64,000 nucleotides of DNA from Stratiolaelaps scimitus (taxonomy: Eukaryota > Arthropoda > Arachnida > Mesostigmata > Laelapidae), in contig JABWDB010000013.1 of assembly GCA_019614645.1 (NCBI GenBank), positions 124,001-188,000 on the forward strand, in the 5' to 3' direction. Shown here in pieces: positions 1 through 13,167 of this stretch. The notes beneath the pieces were generated by a model. It was given only the letters and a program-made list of their open reading frames with translations. It ran no database searches and was not told the DNA's origin. The translations under genes were made by a program, and so were the position numbers. Position 1 is the stretch's first letter, and the number at the start of each line of letters is the position of its first letter.

Positions 1-490
1 TATACTGTTACTTTTATGATAACCAAAAATCGATGTAAACAATGCCGTTTACAGAGATCGGGCGCATTCGAAATAATCCATGAGACGACACTTCCTTTTC
101 GCTATTATTTTACGAGAACTTAAGCGTTGTGATAAGACTGCAGTTCCTTTAATGAACCAAGCCTTGTATATATTGTGTAGGGGACCGGAAAAAGATCAAT
201 TGAAACAGTGGCTACGACCAGGTGAGCAAGCAATAGCGGTAGCAGTGCCAAATAGATTCGAGCCAAAAGGAGATTTTTTGCCCAAAAGGGGTTCTTAAAA
301 TAAGAATAGTCATTTATATTTTGTTTGTTTAGTTTGTGCAAATAAATGTATTTATTTCTACACAATACATTGAAGGGGGGATTAACCGCACAAATGACTA
401 ATGCGATTTGCAATCTGTGTACATTTTAATTTTTCCTATAATAGCTTCTCCAAATCTGATAGCTTCGATACATTACTAAACGTTTTGCAG
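1..490. other. Upstream of RBR copy A, no supported exon
   Basis: Probably an intron of the RBR gene, because base 491 follows a T-rich cag acceptor. The open frames here are short and match nothing I recognise. Confidence 0.5.
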
Positions 491-3400
491 AGCCAGCTTG
501 TGAGCGTGCTATCAATGGCCAACTCGTTGAGGTCCACGGTGGAAGCAGCCGCTTCTGATCCGGCACAGGCGACACCAGTTTCTCCCATAGACGTTGCCTC
601 ACTTGGGGCATTACTTGAGAATGCTCTTCGAGCCAGAGTTGTCGAAAAAACGGCGCCACTAAATGATCACGAACAGCCTCAGTTTTCTACAATGAGCCCG
701 GAGGCCCCACTAGGTGGAGTGTCTCTTGATGCTCAATCGGCACGCGCGTCAGTCTCTGCTCAGGAAACCCCGTCGGTGAAATCTAAAGTAGTGCAAAGTC
801 CCAGAGGCAGCTCATCCAGGATTGCATCTGCTGTGTCTAGTGAAGCATCGTCGTCTGGCGCGGGAAGTACTGCTAAGCAGTTCGTGCCTAATGAACCGAC
901 TCTAAGCGAAGCAAACTACCTTGAGCAACTCCAACTGTACCACAATGACCTGTGGCCAACATTCAGCCCTTTCCAGTGTCCCGTCTGTTCTGTTTTAGTT
1001 GATTCATTCGGCGGCGTCGTCCTCAAGGAGTGCCAAGTACATAAAACTTGCCGGTAAGATCTAACAAGGATGTAGAAATCGTTAGTGCTGATAGAAATAG
1101 TAGTTCCTATCTCCCTCAGCTAAGATATTTCGATCAGTGGCTGCTCGGCCTTTCTGCAACAGCTATGTCGATTCTGTAAACTGAAATTTAGTATATACAC
1201 TCTACTTTATGAAAAATCTTGAATCGTTTGTGTCTTATGCCCTCCTGATATGTGGTCAGATGGCAACTGTATTTTACATCAATACGGTTATGTTAAAGGC
1301 ATAGAAAACTAATTGCACCACTTTCCCAGACACTGTATAAAGTCGCGTATTCTGGAGTCGCCGTTCAAGGAAGCTACTTGTCCACAATATTCTGAATGTA
1401 TGGCCAACATAACAGAACCGGAAATACGCGAGTTGCTTTCCGAGAAGAAGGACATAGAAGCTTATATGAGCAAGCCCCTTAGAGCGGACGCAGAACAAGG
1501 TGAGTTTTCGTGTCAATTTGATTGATTACAAAAAAGAGAGTTTAAAGATACTTACTATATACAAATGGTCAAATGATATAGTTTGACTCATTTAAGATTG
1601 ATTTTCTAACACTGATTGATTTTCTAACGGACATCACCTTTATATCTGGGTCGAACAGTGTCGGGCTCGCCGTAAATTAACACCAAGCTAGACTACGGGT
1701 ATTAAAGACTAAAATTTCAGGTTTTCGGTTGGTCCAAAAGCCTCTGCATAGCAGCCCCTCTTAAGCTTCTTTCCAAACATCCCAGCTCTTCTTGGGACTA
1801 TGGGTAGGTTGGGGTGGTAGGTGCCCATGCCGGATGAAATGGCCGGGGTCATCCACCACTCCAAAACACTGTTCGACCCAGATAAAAAGGTGGTGTCTGT
1901 TCGTGTGTAACGCGTCTCTCCCCTCAGAGGTTCCCACCTCATCAGACAAGCCGTTCCCATAAACCTGCGAACCCGACAAAATTGCGGCACTTTCCTAGGC
2001 GTGACTCTCTGTGGGGAGGGTGCCCACTGAGTCATACAGGTTTCTCGACCTGTATCTTCTGGCCTTTCCCCCTCGGCGGTTCCTGCGATGAAGGGGAATC
2101 TTCGTAGGCGAATTCGGTCAAGGCGTCCCTTTTCTTCGAGCACTTCTTTAGCGGTCTCGGACCCGATTTCCCAGCCACTGGTCGTTGCGCAGATGAAATC
2201 GACGAATCCTTCATGCTCGTGCGTGGCATGCTCAGAGGGGGTTTCTCCCCCGTGAGTCGTCGTTCCGCTGCCAACTGCGAGGTTTTATCCAGAGCTAGAG
2301 TTTTTGCGGGCTCCATTGCAGGACAGACAAGCGGCGTGTGGAACGCATCGCCCGTTGCGCCTCCCGTGCAGTGAATGCAACTCCCGGATTGGGGAACTAC
2401 GTTGTCGAGATAGATCTGGGGTCTCCATGCCCAGTTATAACTTGGGTTATGAAGAAGTCCACGTCACCTCCTGGGTGATCCGTCCAGCTTTAGAAGTCCG
2501 GAATTAGATCCCTGACCTTGGCTCCGGGTTCAGACGTGCGCAATTCTGTCCATTCCTGTTGCCATGCAACCAGCAGTGCCTCCCGCTCTGCCTCTCTTGG
2601 TCCTTTGTTGCACAGTGTGCGCCGTTCCTCGACGAGCATGTCCCATTTGGACGTGCACGCTCGACCCTATTGGTCAGCACGCTTTTCTCGGGCGCCATTT
2701 CCAGGTTAGCGCTGCTCATCCATTCGTGGATCGATTGGAAAGCCCGGTTAGCGTAGAGCTGTAACTGGACGCTGGTCTTGGCCTGGACCACGCCTGCTAG
2801 GTCGTCCGCGTATGCTAGTGCCTCGACCCCACTTGGAAGGTATTCTATGCGGAGGACGTCGTCGTAGGCAATGTTCTACAAGAGTGCTCATAATCTTTCG
2901 ATTCTGAAGGTAATCGGAGATCACACTGACCAAGTGCAACCCGGGACCCGTTTCCTCTTGAGCGTCTTCAAGATTACCTTCCATTGCTGGCTATTGAAAG
3001 CGTTCCTCACATGCAGGAAGATCGCAGCCAGTAGCTGACGAGTCCTTCCTGGGGACCTGTGAAGGAGCTCCGCCTTAGCCACAACCCTGTGCTTCGCTGA
3101 ATAAACCGATCTATGCTTCCGGAACCCGTACTGGGTCGGAGATAGCAGTCCGGAATATTCGGCAAACAATCGTAGACTCTCGTCGATGATCATTGCGAAG
3201 CCTTTCGCAAGCACGCTGATAAGGCATATTATCCTGTAGCCATCGTCCCCCTTCGGAATAAGTACTATCTCCGTAGTCATCTGACAGCCATCGCAGGTGA
3301 GCCGTCTGGCCCAGGGGCCTCGTTCTTCTTAATTCCTTCAGCCGCTTGGAACATTTGCAGCTTCCGGACTGGCGGGATGTTTTGCTCCATAGTATCGTCT

Positions 3401-6107
3401 CTTTCTGAGCGCTCAAATTCTTCTCTTGAAAAATCTTCGTGGCGGAGGAAGAGTTTCTTCAGGACTTCTTGCCTCTCTTATTCAGGAATAAGAATCGCTG
3501 TTGTTGGTGGCGATTGCTCGCTTCAGCGCTACCGTACATTGCCTGTACGCAATAAGAAGATCCCCTGTGGGTCTCCCGTGTGCCTTTTGTATTTCAGGCG
3601 TCGTTGAGCCTTCATATATTCATATATTTCCGACGCTCCTTGATGTCACCGTTCCACCAGTATTTCGGCTGAATGGACCGCTTCCGCTTTGGATCCATCG
3701 GCAAATCAGAGGCCATCGGAGATGCTTTGAGCAGTGTGCGATGTAGCTTCCCTGGCAGCTGTGGCAGACACCACCTTTCTTAAACCCTCAATAAATACTG
3801 GCTAATAATAAATACGATTAATTAACTATTCATCTAAACACTGACAGGGAGAGTAACAACGTTTCCGAATTCTGACGCATATAACACCCTCTGCTTACAG
3901 ATACGTCAGGGTTACAACCATTCCTTTTGGATCGCGACCTCCTACCAAACTTAGACGCCTTTGAGTGTTGCGTCTGTCTCGAGGAGATTCCCCCACTCGA
4001 AGGTGTTGTGCCAAAGAATTGCGGAGAACACGCGATCTGCAAGTAAGTACATAGATACATGTGCTGTTCATCTTTCGTCATGTATAGTTAGTGACATAGC
4101 AAGTGATGGGCGATTCAGCTGTGTTAACTTGTGTGTCAATTGTTTTTTTTTGTAATTCAGTCGACGTCAATGCAAAACAAGAGCAGAGAGTGTAAACACC
4201 CTATTTAAAATCGATCCTTTACTAGCTCGTTAGATCACATTTATTTCCACAGTGTCCCATAATAGAGTGGCTCAAGAATTAGGCATGTGTTGAGACTGGG
4301 TCCAAAGCCAACGATATGATAGTTATCGATTCTTCCTTCGATGTTGTGTCTATGGACAGGGACTGTCTTCGTGGCGCTATCAACAACTCAGACACGGCGC
4401 TAGTTAATTGTCCCGCGGAGGACTGCGAGGCACACCTTCAGGATCGAGAGGTGCAAATGTTGGTCAGCGCCGAAGAGTATCAGGCCTTGTTGAGGAAGGG
4501 CCTTAAGCAGGCCATATCGCAGGCGATGCAGTGCAAGACTCCAGATTGCAGAGGAGCGTGGTTCATATCAGTTGAAGGAGACGGCCGTTTCTCGTGTCCA
4601 GAGTGTAACAAGCTTAATTGCTCAAAGTGTGAAGTTATTCATGAGGGCGAGCAGACGTGCATTGAGTATCAAGCAGACCTTGCCGCTAAGAGACTGAACG
4701 AGGTTTCCGAAAACGAATCAAGCGCGTACCTCAAGGTATATACCTTTTAAGTGCTTTCTTTTTAAGTCAAAATATGCTAGGGGTGTAGTTTATTTGTCCA
4801 AAGAATCAACTATAAGGTAATGGACTCGATGTATATTGTATTTTAATACATTCAGTTGGCATCGTTCTCGATGAATGTGGCGTAAAAGTGCCACAGCTTT
4901 ATCATTTGTTAGTCCAGCACAAAAGCAGAACTTCAACCTGGTAGACGAATAGCTTCCGGCGTCTCTCAGCTCTTAATAGCTGGCGTTGATTGCTTCATAT
5001 ACAGTGGAAGAATCTAATGAGTATACAGTATAATCTCTAAAAAATTATCGCACTGTTTTCGAAGAAACTTCAGTATCGTTTGGCTATCTCAGGTCGCCGG
5101 CTTCAAGCGGTTAATTAAATGAGCCATTCAACAAAAAGGTCCCAAACATTCGTTGTCTGCACCAAATGCTGCTCATTGCTTATGTAGAAATCTTTTGATA
5201 CACCATCCTTGACATTGAAAGTTCGGCTGCAAGTACGATGGTGATAACTAATAGGAGCCCGATAGTAGCCTTCCGGTGGCCTTTCCTGCGTTCTCCTACG
5301 TTTATGAGTAACTGTGGATGAATGGGGAATAACACGCTGAAGCTCAACAAATGCTAAAAGGCTTAAGATATCTAATAGAAATACTGTTTGTTAAATTGGT
5401 GAAAGTACTGCCAATACTAATCATATACCAAGTTGAGGACGAGACTTTGACAACTGTAATCCACTGACAGGTCCTGATATCAAGCTGAGAATCTTAGCTG
5501 CCTCATCATCTTATCCGGCTTTCAAAAGTAACATAGTAATATACGAATAATATACTATTTTTAGATTAACTTTATCTATTTCACACATATGTATAATATC
5601 ACATTCAGTGTGAAAGCCATGTGTACCTAGCGGGCTACTATGATTGAACTTTTTAGCCTCCGCTTTTGAAATGTACGCTAAATTTATTTACTACAATTAG
5701 TCATTTAAAATTATTGTCATTACGTCTCCAAATTATTATAAAGCTGCAATCGGCTGATTGTCTAATACTATTTGCGATATCTCGCTGAGAACAGAATGAC
5801 TGGAAACTACGAAAAGTTCGAAAAAGGCTTTAAGTAACCTATCCTGTTCAGTGGCTCTTTTCTAATTTTGCCTTTTCAGGAACGATTGAAAAATGGTTTC
5901 GCAATGATCTGCCCAATATGTAAAGCCATCGTTGAAAAGGCTGACGGCTGTGATGGCGTCTTGTGCACGGTCTGCAAGACGGAACTTTGCTGGGCCACGA
6001 AAGGACTGCGCTGGGGCCCCGGTGGCAAAGGCGATTGGGAAGGCGGCGGCTGCCGGTGTTGGGTTGGAGGAGAGAAGTGTGCGCCTCACTGTCAGAACTG
6101 CCATTAA
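491..6107 (+). CDS. RBCK1: RBCK1/HOIL-1-type RBR E3 ubiquitin ligase, 3' exons (copy A)
   Basis: Exons read as 491-1053, 1330-1499, 3901-4042, 4360-4735 and 5880-6107, with phases 2, 1, 2, 0 at the junctions and GT-AG borders throughout; 492 codons from base 491. The first exon follows a cag acceptor, so the true 5' end is probably upstream; an in-frame ATG at 515 is an alternative start. Order: Ser/Ala-rich linker (about 1-150), an extra RING-like half module (Cys163, 166, 181, His184, Cys187, Cys190), a normal RING1 (from Cys267/Cys270), an IBR (about 350-400) and RING2. RING2 has the CPIC pair, the presumed catalytic Cys441 in DGCDG, the RWGPGG block and the terminal CQNCH, all hallmarks of HOIL-1. 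HOIL-1 is a LUBAC subunit that makes oxyester-linked ubiquitin; its last residue (His510 in human) is reported to matter for this, and His492 is kept here. The UBL and NZF domains of vertebrate HOIL-1 are not seen in the window. The Trp that follows the catalytic Cys-Asp in human is Gly here. Confidence 0.88.
1709..3775 (-). mobile_element. Decayed R1-like non-LTR retrotransposon (ORF2 part)
   Basis: The minus strand, read from about 3775 down, shows in order: a PKYWWNGD block (about 3650-3665), a [11 protein letters not shown] block (about 3300-3340), a reverse-transcriptase stretch with [11 protein letters not shown] and [13 protein letters not shown] (2921-3280), the catalytic YADD box (2801-2812), a thumb region, a zinc-knuckle-like CIHC...H...C run (about 2330-2390) and an ORF2 C-terminal tail (about 2080-2220). 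The order and the YWW motif are typical of R1/LOA-type LINEs. The frame is broken several times and there is no endonuclease domain, so it is 5' truncated and inactive. It lies antisense in intron 2 of the RBR gene copy A and accounts for most of that intron. Bases 1709-2080 look like its 3' untranslated part. Confidence 0.85.
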
Positions 6108-8280
6108 TTCATGCACTAATTAACGTATGCGTTCATTAATTCATCATGCAAGCAGGACAGTGTTGTCCTACTACTCGTTAGGATATAAAGTGATATATGC
6201 CTGTGGTTTAACTAATGAGTCATACTACACTTTAAATATCTGTATGTTGGTAAAGTGAATCCGTTGAGCATTGTTCGACTGATAGCGTATTTACAACGTA
6301 TCCACTCGTTCGTATAACAGGAAACAATGCAATAAATGTAACAAGCTTTTTTAATCAATGACCAGTAATGATTTATTACGTCTTAACTATATAGTCGCCT
6401 ACTTATTCCGCGTATTTCCGCGTTTATCTGCTTAACACCTACAGGGTGTTGGGAAAGGCACACAACGATATGGTGTCCAAAATATATATCCAGAACGCCT
6501 ATTTCATATCCTTACAATAAACGTTTGCGTTGATTGAAACAGCTACGCATCCCGCCACACAGACTCGATATGTAGGTTTCAGAAGAAAACACAACCCTCG
6601 TAGGACTGCATGATTTCCTTGGACGTCTTCTACGTTTCTTAAGCCGTTGGAACAATATCCCAGCTCCGTATAGGTGTCTTCCTTTCTGAACATATTTACT
6701 CTTGCTTCTTTGACGAGTTACGTTACCACGTTGAGAATCATACGATTGCTTGACTTTTCAAATTCCTTATGCAAAATCTTGCATGATACACTACCTCGTT
6801 ATTTGTTCACGATAAGAGAGCCTTATTTGGAAGATACACTATCAAAATGAAGTGGTTTCAGGCTGACGCCCTGAGCATCTTACGTTGAGGGGACACTCAG
6901 CAGCTTTTCCATAACCAGCGTTTGCATTATCACACTGAACAAAGAAGATATCGCAATCGGTTCCGAGTTGTGGTTCCGACTCCATTTAGTGATTTTCTTC
7001 CTCCCAATATTGTTGACAATCGTTTCAAACCCAAATTGGCCTGGTCTGTATAATCCTACCACTGACTTAGCTACTCACTTTTACACTTCATAGGTTTAGT
7101 ATTCAATCTGAGCCTAGGGGATCGTCCACCTGCAGGTCGAAATATCTCGTTTTTGATTCGATCAGTTTAGAGCCTCAGGTGATATCGAATATCTGTGGCT
7201 ACACTCGTTTACAGTAAAACATTGAGATGTCGAGAACTGACTCCGCTTTACTTCTATCTATTGAATATTTTTGCGGGACGTTTCGGACTTTGTATTTGTA
7301 TTCAAATCTGCAGCAGATATTACACAAAAGCCTTCCTAAGATAGGGGGATAATACTCTGCTTCAGGATCACCTGACTGGCATATATATTGGCCAAGGTAG
7401 GTAGTTTTATGAGTTCTAAGTATGGCTATATTATTTCCATTTATTTATCGTAATGATAATAAGTCGTCGAAGCCACGTTAGAACGATTACAAGGCCATTG
7501 ACACACGTGTTCTACACTCCACCGTTTGCTGTTTATCTTGTTATCCAGCCAGAAATCACGTATGATGGTCGTCCCGTTGTTTACGCTTTGTATCGAGTAG
7601 TCCTCGCCACTTTTAGCGGGATTTCGCACTTTTGGCAGTGTGTGTTTCGTTGTTTCAACTGACGTGTCTTGGATAAGCACTCTCTATTATGGGGTTCTCG
7701 GCGTGCGCATATACTCAAAGGTCGGATTGAGAGGGTAACTGAGTGCATGGCTGTTTTTCGTTTGGGCACAGACGGCTAAGCTCTGTTGTGTCTGTTTCTC
7801 GTGCTGCGTTTGGTCGCTGTGTGAGTCGAGTTCAAATGTCGCCGACGCGTATCATATCAGTGATGATGTTCGATAAGTCTACGCTGTTTCGGGTTGCTTT
7901 TGTAGATGCCAATATCTAGCTTTTGACACGTCGCCTTTTCAATGGGATAGGCTTAACTATCTCGTTGTGTGGCTGTTCGATCTGCTGGTGAGTTCTAGAA
8001 AATACAATATATCGGGTATCTGGAGTAAACAGGGCGCCAATAATACACCAAGTATATATAGATTTCGTGAAGAGCTTCATAATAGTTCTTCATATTGTGC
8101 AGTAAATCATATCGGGGCTTTGTAGTAGAACTCCCCTTGGATAAAATGCGAACTCTCTCGTACTGCAAGCCAGTTTCGTATATTCCCTTTGAGTGCTATT
8201 AATTGAACGCGACTTTTAGGTCCCTTTAGTTTTATGAGTAGATTGATGTTTTTCTAGTTGTAGTAGCAACAGCTGTAATT
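6108..8280. other. 3' end of copy A and intergenic DNA
   Basis: Beyond the short 3' UTR I see no coding exon, RNA gene or clear repeat. Confidence 0.6.
6331..6336 (+). promoter_or_regulatory. Candidate polyadenylation signal, RBR copy A
   Basis: AATAAA 223 bases after the stop codon, followed by a T-rich stretch. Confidence 0.5.
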
Positions 8281-8435
8281 GCATCGAGCCCAGTGGCGTG
8301 GTGCATCCTTGCGCGTGTTGCAATCGGAGGAGACACGTAGGTTCACTGGGTCGGTCCCCACCACACTGCAGATTTGAATTTAAGGGGTCGCTCTTATGAA
8401 GCAACGCCGAAAGCAGACTACCGTGGACGTTAAAT
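8281..8435 (+). mobile_element. tRNA-derived SINE, copy 1
   Basis: Shares a long block with the copies at 16563, 31455 and 52833: a GTGGCGTGGT (A-box-like) start, a CGGAGGAGACAYGTA middle, a degraded B box and the tail ATGAAGCAACGCCGAAAGCAG. The B box here is mutated (gggtcggtcccc). No clear target duplication was found. Confidence 0.75.
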
Positions 8436-9720
8436 ATTGGCATTGGAATCTACCTGGAACATTTGCCAGTAATAGTAGTAGAAGTAGTAACATATAATGG
8501 CCAGACAATCTGACAGCCCTGTCACCAAAGTGCCATGCAGTCATCGCGGCACTGCAGAGACTTAAGCAGAAACCAAGGGTCTTATCTTCGTTTATAAGGC
8601 TCTGCCGCTGTTATCGGTGCTCTGCTGTGCACTACCGCTCTAGGGAGAGGGCTATCTTGGAAGATCACACCGAGCCCAGGTTATCCAAAACGATACGCTT
8701 AGGGCTATGTTCGGCTTAAGCCGCGGAGTATTTGTGAGGGATCTTTACCCCTCGTACGATCTACTCACGGTTCGTAAAATTTACACGATACGCGTCGCGT
8801 TCAAAATGTCAAGGGGTCTGATTCCCCCGGAGACCGTCGTCCCGCCCACCGCCATGGCCAGCCGCTCTAATCGTCGCAATGCCATGTTTATAATGTGCTT
8901 AGTTTTCTCGGGGTCGATTAAACACGCTCTAGCCTACTGTCTGCCGTTAGTGTGCGGTTCCCTTCCTCGTGAACTGCGAGTACTTGTGTCGACTCGACAG
9001 TTCAGTACCGAATTATTTATGCTCTACACATTTGTGATACTCATTTCTTTATTGCGATAACTAAAGCATTACTATCAGAGTTCCGTCCATAAACTACACA
9101 TTGCAATGGAGCTTTTGAAATTAAAGGAAGCGCTATCAGACGAAACCAGCCATTCAAAACTACTCGGACGTGGTCCGCGTGTATAAACAAAATCCCCCTT
9201 GCTGGGTAGCTCACAGCGGGCGCGTTCTCGAGGAGAGATTAAACGTATTTCCGAACAACCTAATAGTTATGGTTTTAGCTATACCGGCTATGCACATAAA
9301 TGTGTTATATGGGGTTCCATGTCTGTTAATCTGTTGTCAGTTCGTATGAAATGCGAACTGGAGTTACGGAGGATCATGTGCCTCCACTGTTTTATGAACC
9401 CCATGAAACCGTCTTCTGGATAACTCGTTTCTTCAAGTACAGCCACAATGATGCACCAGACATGTTTGATAATTCAGTAAGGAATGTCCAATTCATGCTA
9501 TAGCCGGCCATTAATTATTCCGGCTAATAGTTAATGGAGAATTAGACATCCATGAAGTGGTCAGTTCGCTACACCGGCTGGCGCCCGACGTGGGGCAAGA
9601 TACTTGCGCGTGACGAGATTGAACACTAGGATGGCACAGTCGGATCGCGAGGGGATTCCCAATCAAGGAAGCCTGTGAGGCTGTCCGTGACAGTTCTAGA
9701 GAAAAGAGTACCCTACTACT

Positions 9721-11460
9721 ATGCCCCGCAGGCCGCCAGCTCGCAGCCCTGGTCAATATCGTCGACACCCCAGTAACAGCGTGTATCAGCTAGAAGAGCT
9801 GAAAGCCAGATACGACGAGACGCTGGTGGATGAAATCAAGCAAGGAGGGATTGATAACGAGCAGCAGCACTGTGTCGAGTACGTTGAAAGTGTCTCATAT
9901 GGACGCATACTGCCGGCAGTGTAAGCCAACTGGAGTGAACTCGTCGCGAGCTCGTTTCGGAGGAGGTAAGGAGGACCTTCTTGCATCCATTGATGATTGC
10001 CGAAGATTGGTCCATTAGCGAGTCGGTTTGAACGATTTGCAGCTTAACAAATGGATTTTGATAGACTAGCTAGAGGGTGACGCGGTGAGTACGGTTCGTA
10101 TGATCTTACCCAAGGACGTTGAATCCGTTCCTTCACAAATACGGGTGCGTTGAAACAATGATCTAGGATTTCACTCACGAGGCTAATCGATCTTCCTGAA
10201 GTCGACCGAGTGAGTGACGTGAACAGGTTTGAGAACACTTCTGGGCAAGGTCTAGTGTTTGGCTACAACGCTCTCCTTGCTCAAATTCAACGTAGCCCAC
10301 AACGGGCCGTCAGCCTATCATATCCAATTGAGGGCCAAAACCGAACAATTGTCTGTCAAATCCGTTGCTACCATCAGAAAGGCAACGATATCAGGCATGA
10401 CTATAAAGCCGAATCTAGTGTTATCGGCAGGCTCCGACACCGCGCACGTCTTCGTTGATCGCGTCGGTAACCGTTGCCGGGTTGCCGATCAGGCCTGGAT
10501 GGCAACGCGCGGGAGCGGTGTTGGGAGGCTAAGCCCAGTGGGTTCCCACGTGGTTGAGTGCGCAGGTGGTCACTGGGCTCACAGCTGCAATGAGAGAATT
10601 GTTTAAATGGTGCACCTTATGAATCAGGATGTTTCCGTATGGCGATAGGGTATGAGAGCAAAAGGTTACTTTACAACCCAATTGTATGTGTACTAATAAT
10701 GCATAGGGTAGGTACGTAAATGCGACGGAAAAGATGTGAAAGCCGTAGCTGGCTTTTAGGTAGACACTGGCTCAGAACCAAACTTCGTTTCCAGCAGGCT
10801 TTTAGACCCTCCTCAACTTAAGGGCCATAGGCCATGAGTGGCTGACGATTCATGTCATTGGTGAGCACAGATCGTCAGAGACGCGGTCGCGCCGTTAAAA
10901 GGTGAACCGAACCTATGGACTTGCTGGTGCTAGTTGTGGATACCATCTCGTGTATATAGCTGCCTGCTACGAGTTTGCGGTTGCGCGCTCAGCTGAGTGG
11001 TACTATACTGACAGAGCAAGAAGGATGGCCAGCTACAGTTAAGCTGTTACTGGACGCATGAGAATCGCTCCGTGTGCTGACGGGTCCCAGGCGAGAGTTA
11101 GACGATGGCGGTCTACTCATGGCTACTCGATTCGTATAGGTCATCATGGGATCAAGTGATCGGAACCTACACGATGTCATATCGACGGTGGTGGCCGTGC
11201 CTGATTTGAACAGATTACTTTGTTTTACTACAACTTCATTTTACTATGTATCATGTATGGGCAGCTTGCTGCTTTAACGAGCAGACTGATAGGGGTGCTC
11301 ATGGCTGTGTAAGCGGGCGGGCCGTTTCTACCAGTGATATATTGAGTTGCAATTGTGGTTGGCTTGAGGGCGGGGTGCCTCAAGGGCGAGACATGCCGCA
11401 AACTGCAGCTATTGGCAGTGGTGGTGATAGTGTCGTCGGTTGAAAGCCTGAACTTCGCCG
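9721..11460 (+). mobile_element. Possible decayed LTR-retroelement relic
   Basis: Base composition is more coding-like than the surroundings, with several short open stretches. The strongest clue is VDTGSEPNFVSSRLL (about 10756-10805), which resembles the active-site loop of a retroelement aspartic protease (hydrophobic-DTG-S). Many stops separate the pieces and I see no clear RT, integrase or LTRs. It could also be unrelated sequence. Confidence 0.28.
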
Positions 11461-13167
11461 TTGAAAATTAACGGAATTAGTTAGTGGATTGTTTACATTG
11501 GCGCCTTCTTAAAGGCTGCTGCGTAGATCGTCAGGTTCTAGCTGCCCGTAGGATAGCGCCATCTTGCATCGAACGCTCAAGACCATCCGAGATCGAGAAA
11601 AAGAGTCCGCGTTAGCATATTAGTTAGTCAGTCACGTGATCCAGTGTATGTTTACTGTGCTCTAGTATTAGGTTCTGTGTCCGTTCGTTACACTGGTTGG
11701 CTCGCCGGAGACTCACAGCCAGCTGGGATAGCGCCTCTGAGTGCCCTCGAGGCGAGATTGTACTATCCAGAAGAGCACGGGTACGGAGCCATTCAGCCAC
11801 AGAGCTTAGTGCAAGGCAGTGGGAAGGGCCGCTGACAATGGCCAAAATACAACTTGCTATATTATAAGAATATAGCGTCTAAATTGGGCCTGCGGCCGGG
11901 CATAAATACTCCGACTGCAGGCCGATGGTTCGTCGAGTCAAATCAGTGGCCTAGTTCTTCACAAAATGTTAAGGCTCTAGATGTTTCTAGATAAGGAATC
12001 GAGTTTCTTTTTATTTAAAAAATCTGCTTTACCTACGGAGGTGTTTTTCCGTATCCATGAAGTCTTGTTGCTATTTTTGCGCGGATTATCCTTGTTTGTA
12101 AACTACGCAGAGAAACTTGAGCTTGTTCTTTGCCAAAAACAAATCACTGGGCGTAACAAAAGTGACACGAGGGTTTGGCACAATGGAGCGAACTGATTGC
12201 TTCGGTCTATAACAATGTCTTCTGAATTTTCAGGTGTTGGTAAGGCCGGCCGGGAATCGAGGATCCTGGATTAACCAAGAATCGGAGAACCAAAACTTAT
12301 AACTTATCAATACATCAATTAAACCTGTTGCAGATGGCGTCGAACACGAACTCGACGTGCAGGTTTGTAAAGATGCATGAGGAGATATGCATCACAATAG
12401 GCTGCACGATTATTCTTAATATGGCAATTGCACCCCATTAAAGTATCTTCACGAACATTTTACCCAACTGATATGAACGGTATCATATGTCGATATATTA
12501 CGGTATTCTGTTCAGTTATTGTTTCCTTTATGGGATTGTTACGCCTGTATGGTTGTTTGTGATTTGTACGTCTCAGTTAATCTTTGTGAAATTAGACCCG
12601 ATCGCTGTAACCACCGTGCGGTATGCTGCGGTAGTGATTCAACAGTGCCACGGCAGTATCTTAATGAATATCTGCTGATCATAATGAGGCAAACTGCGTC
12701 CACAGGAAACGCAGCCTCTGCGAGAAAACCCCTGAAGAGGAGAACGCGGCCTCGCTAACCGTTCACGCCGATGGGACAATAACCATCGAAGCCAATATCG
12801 TAAGCTGTCAACGTGAATATTCGGTGTCAACGGGAATTTGGGCTGGATGACCACGTATCACTGTATAACATTGTATAATTCGTGTCCTTCTATTTGTGGG
12901 ACCGCCTTTAATATGCCTTCTCAATGCCAACCGATGAGCGAATGAGTCTTAAGTACGGAAACAGATATTAAATGAACAAAATGGCGTCAGTTGAACATTT
13001 GAGACTGCTCATATCTTGTTCACTGCCTGCCAGCGTTCATGTCATTTCGGCTGGTGTATTTGTATGGATGGTATGGACACGAATACTCGGATGCGTCCAA
13101 ATCCTTGTGATCCTCGAAGTGGCTATCTTTCTATGTCATTGTTTTTTTTTGTTATTCGCTCTTGCAG
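11461..13167. other. Region upstream of RBR copy B
   Basis: Should hold the missing 5' exon of copy B if there is one, but no ATG exon with a matching phase-0 donor could be supported. The acceptor before 13168 is good (T-rich, then gcag). Confidence 0.5.
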
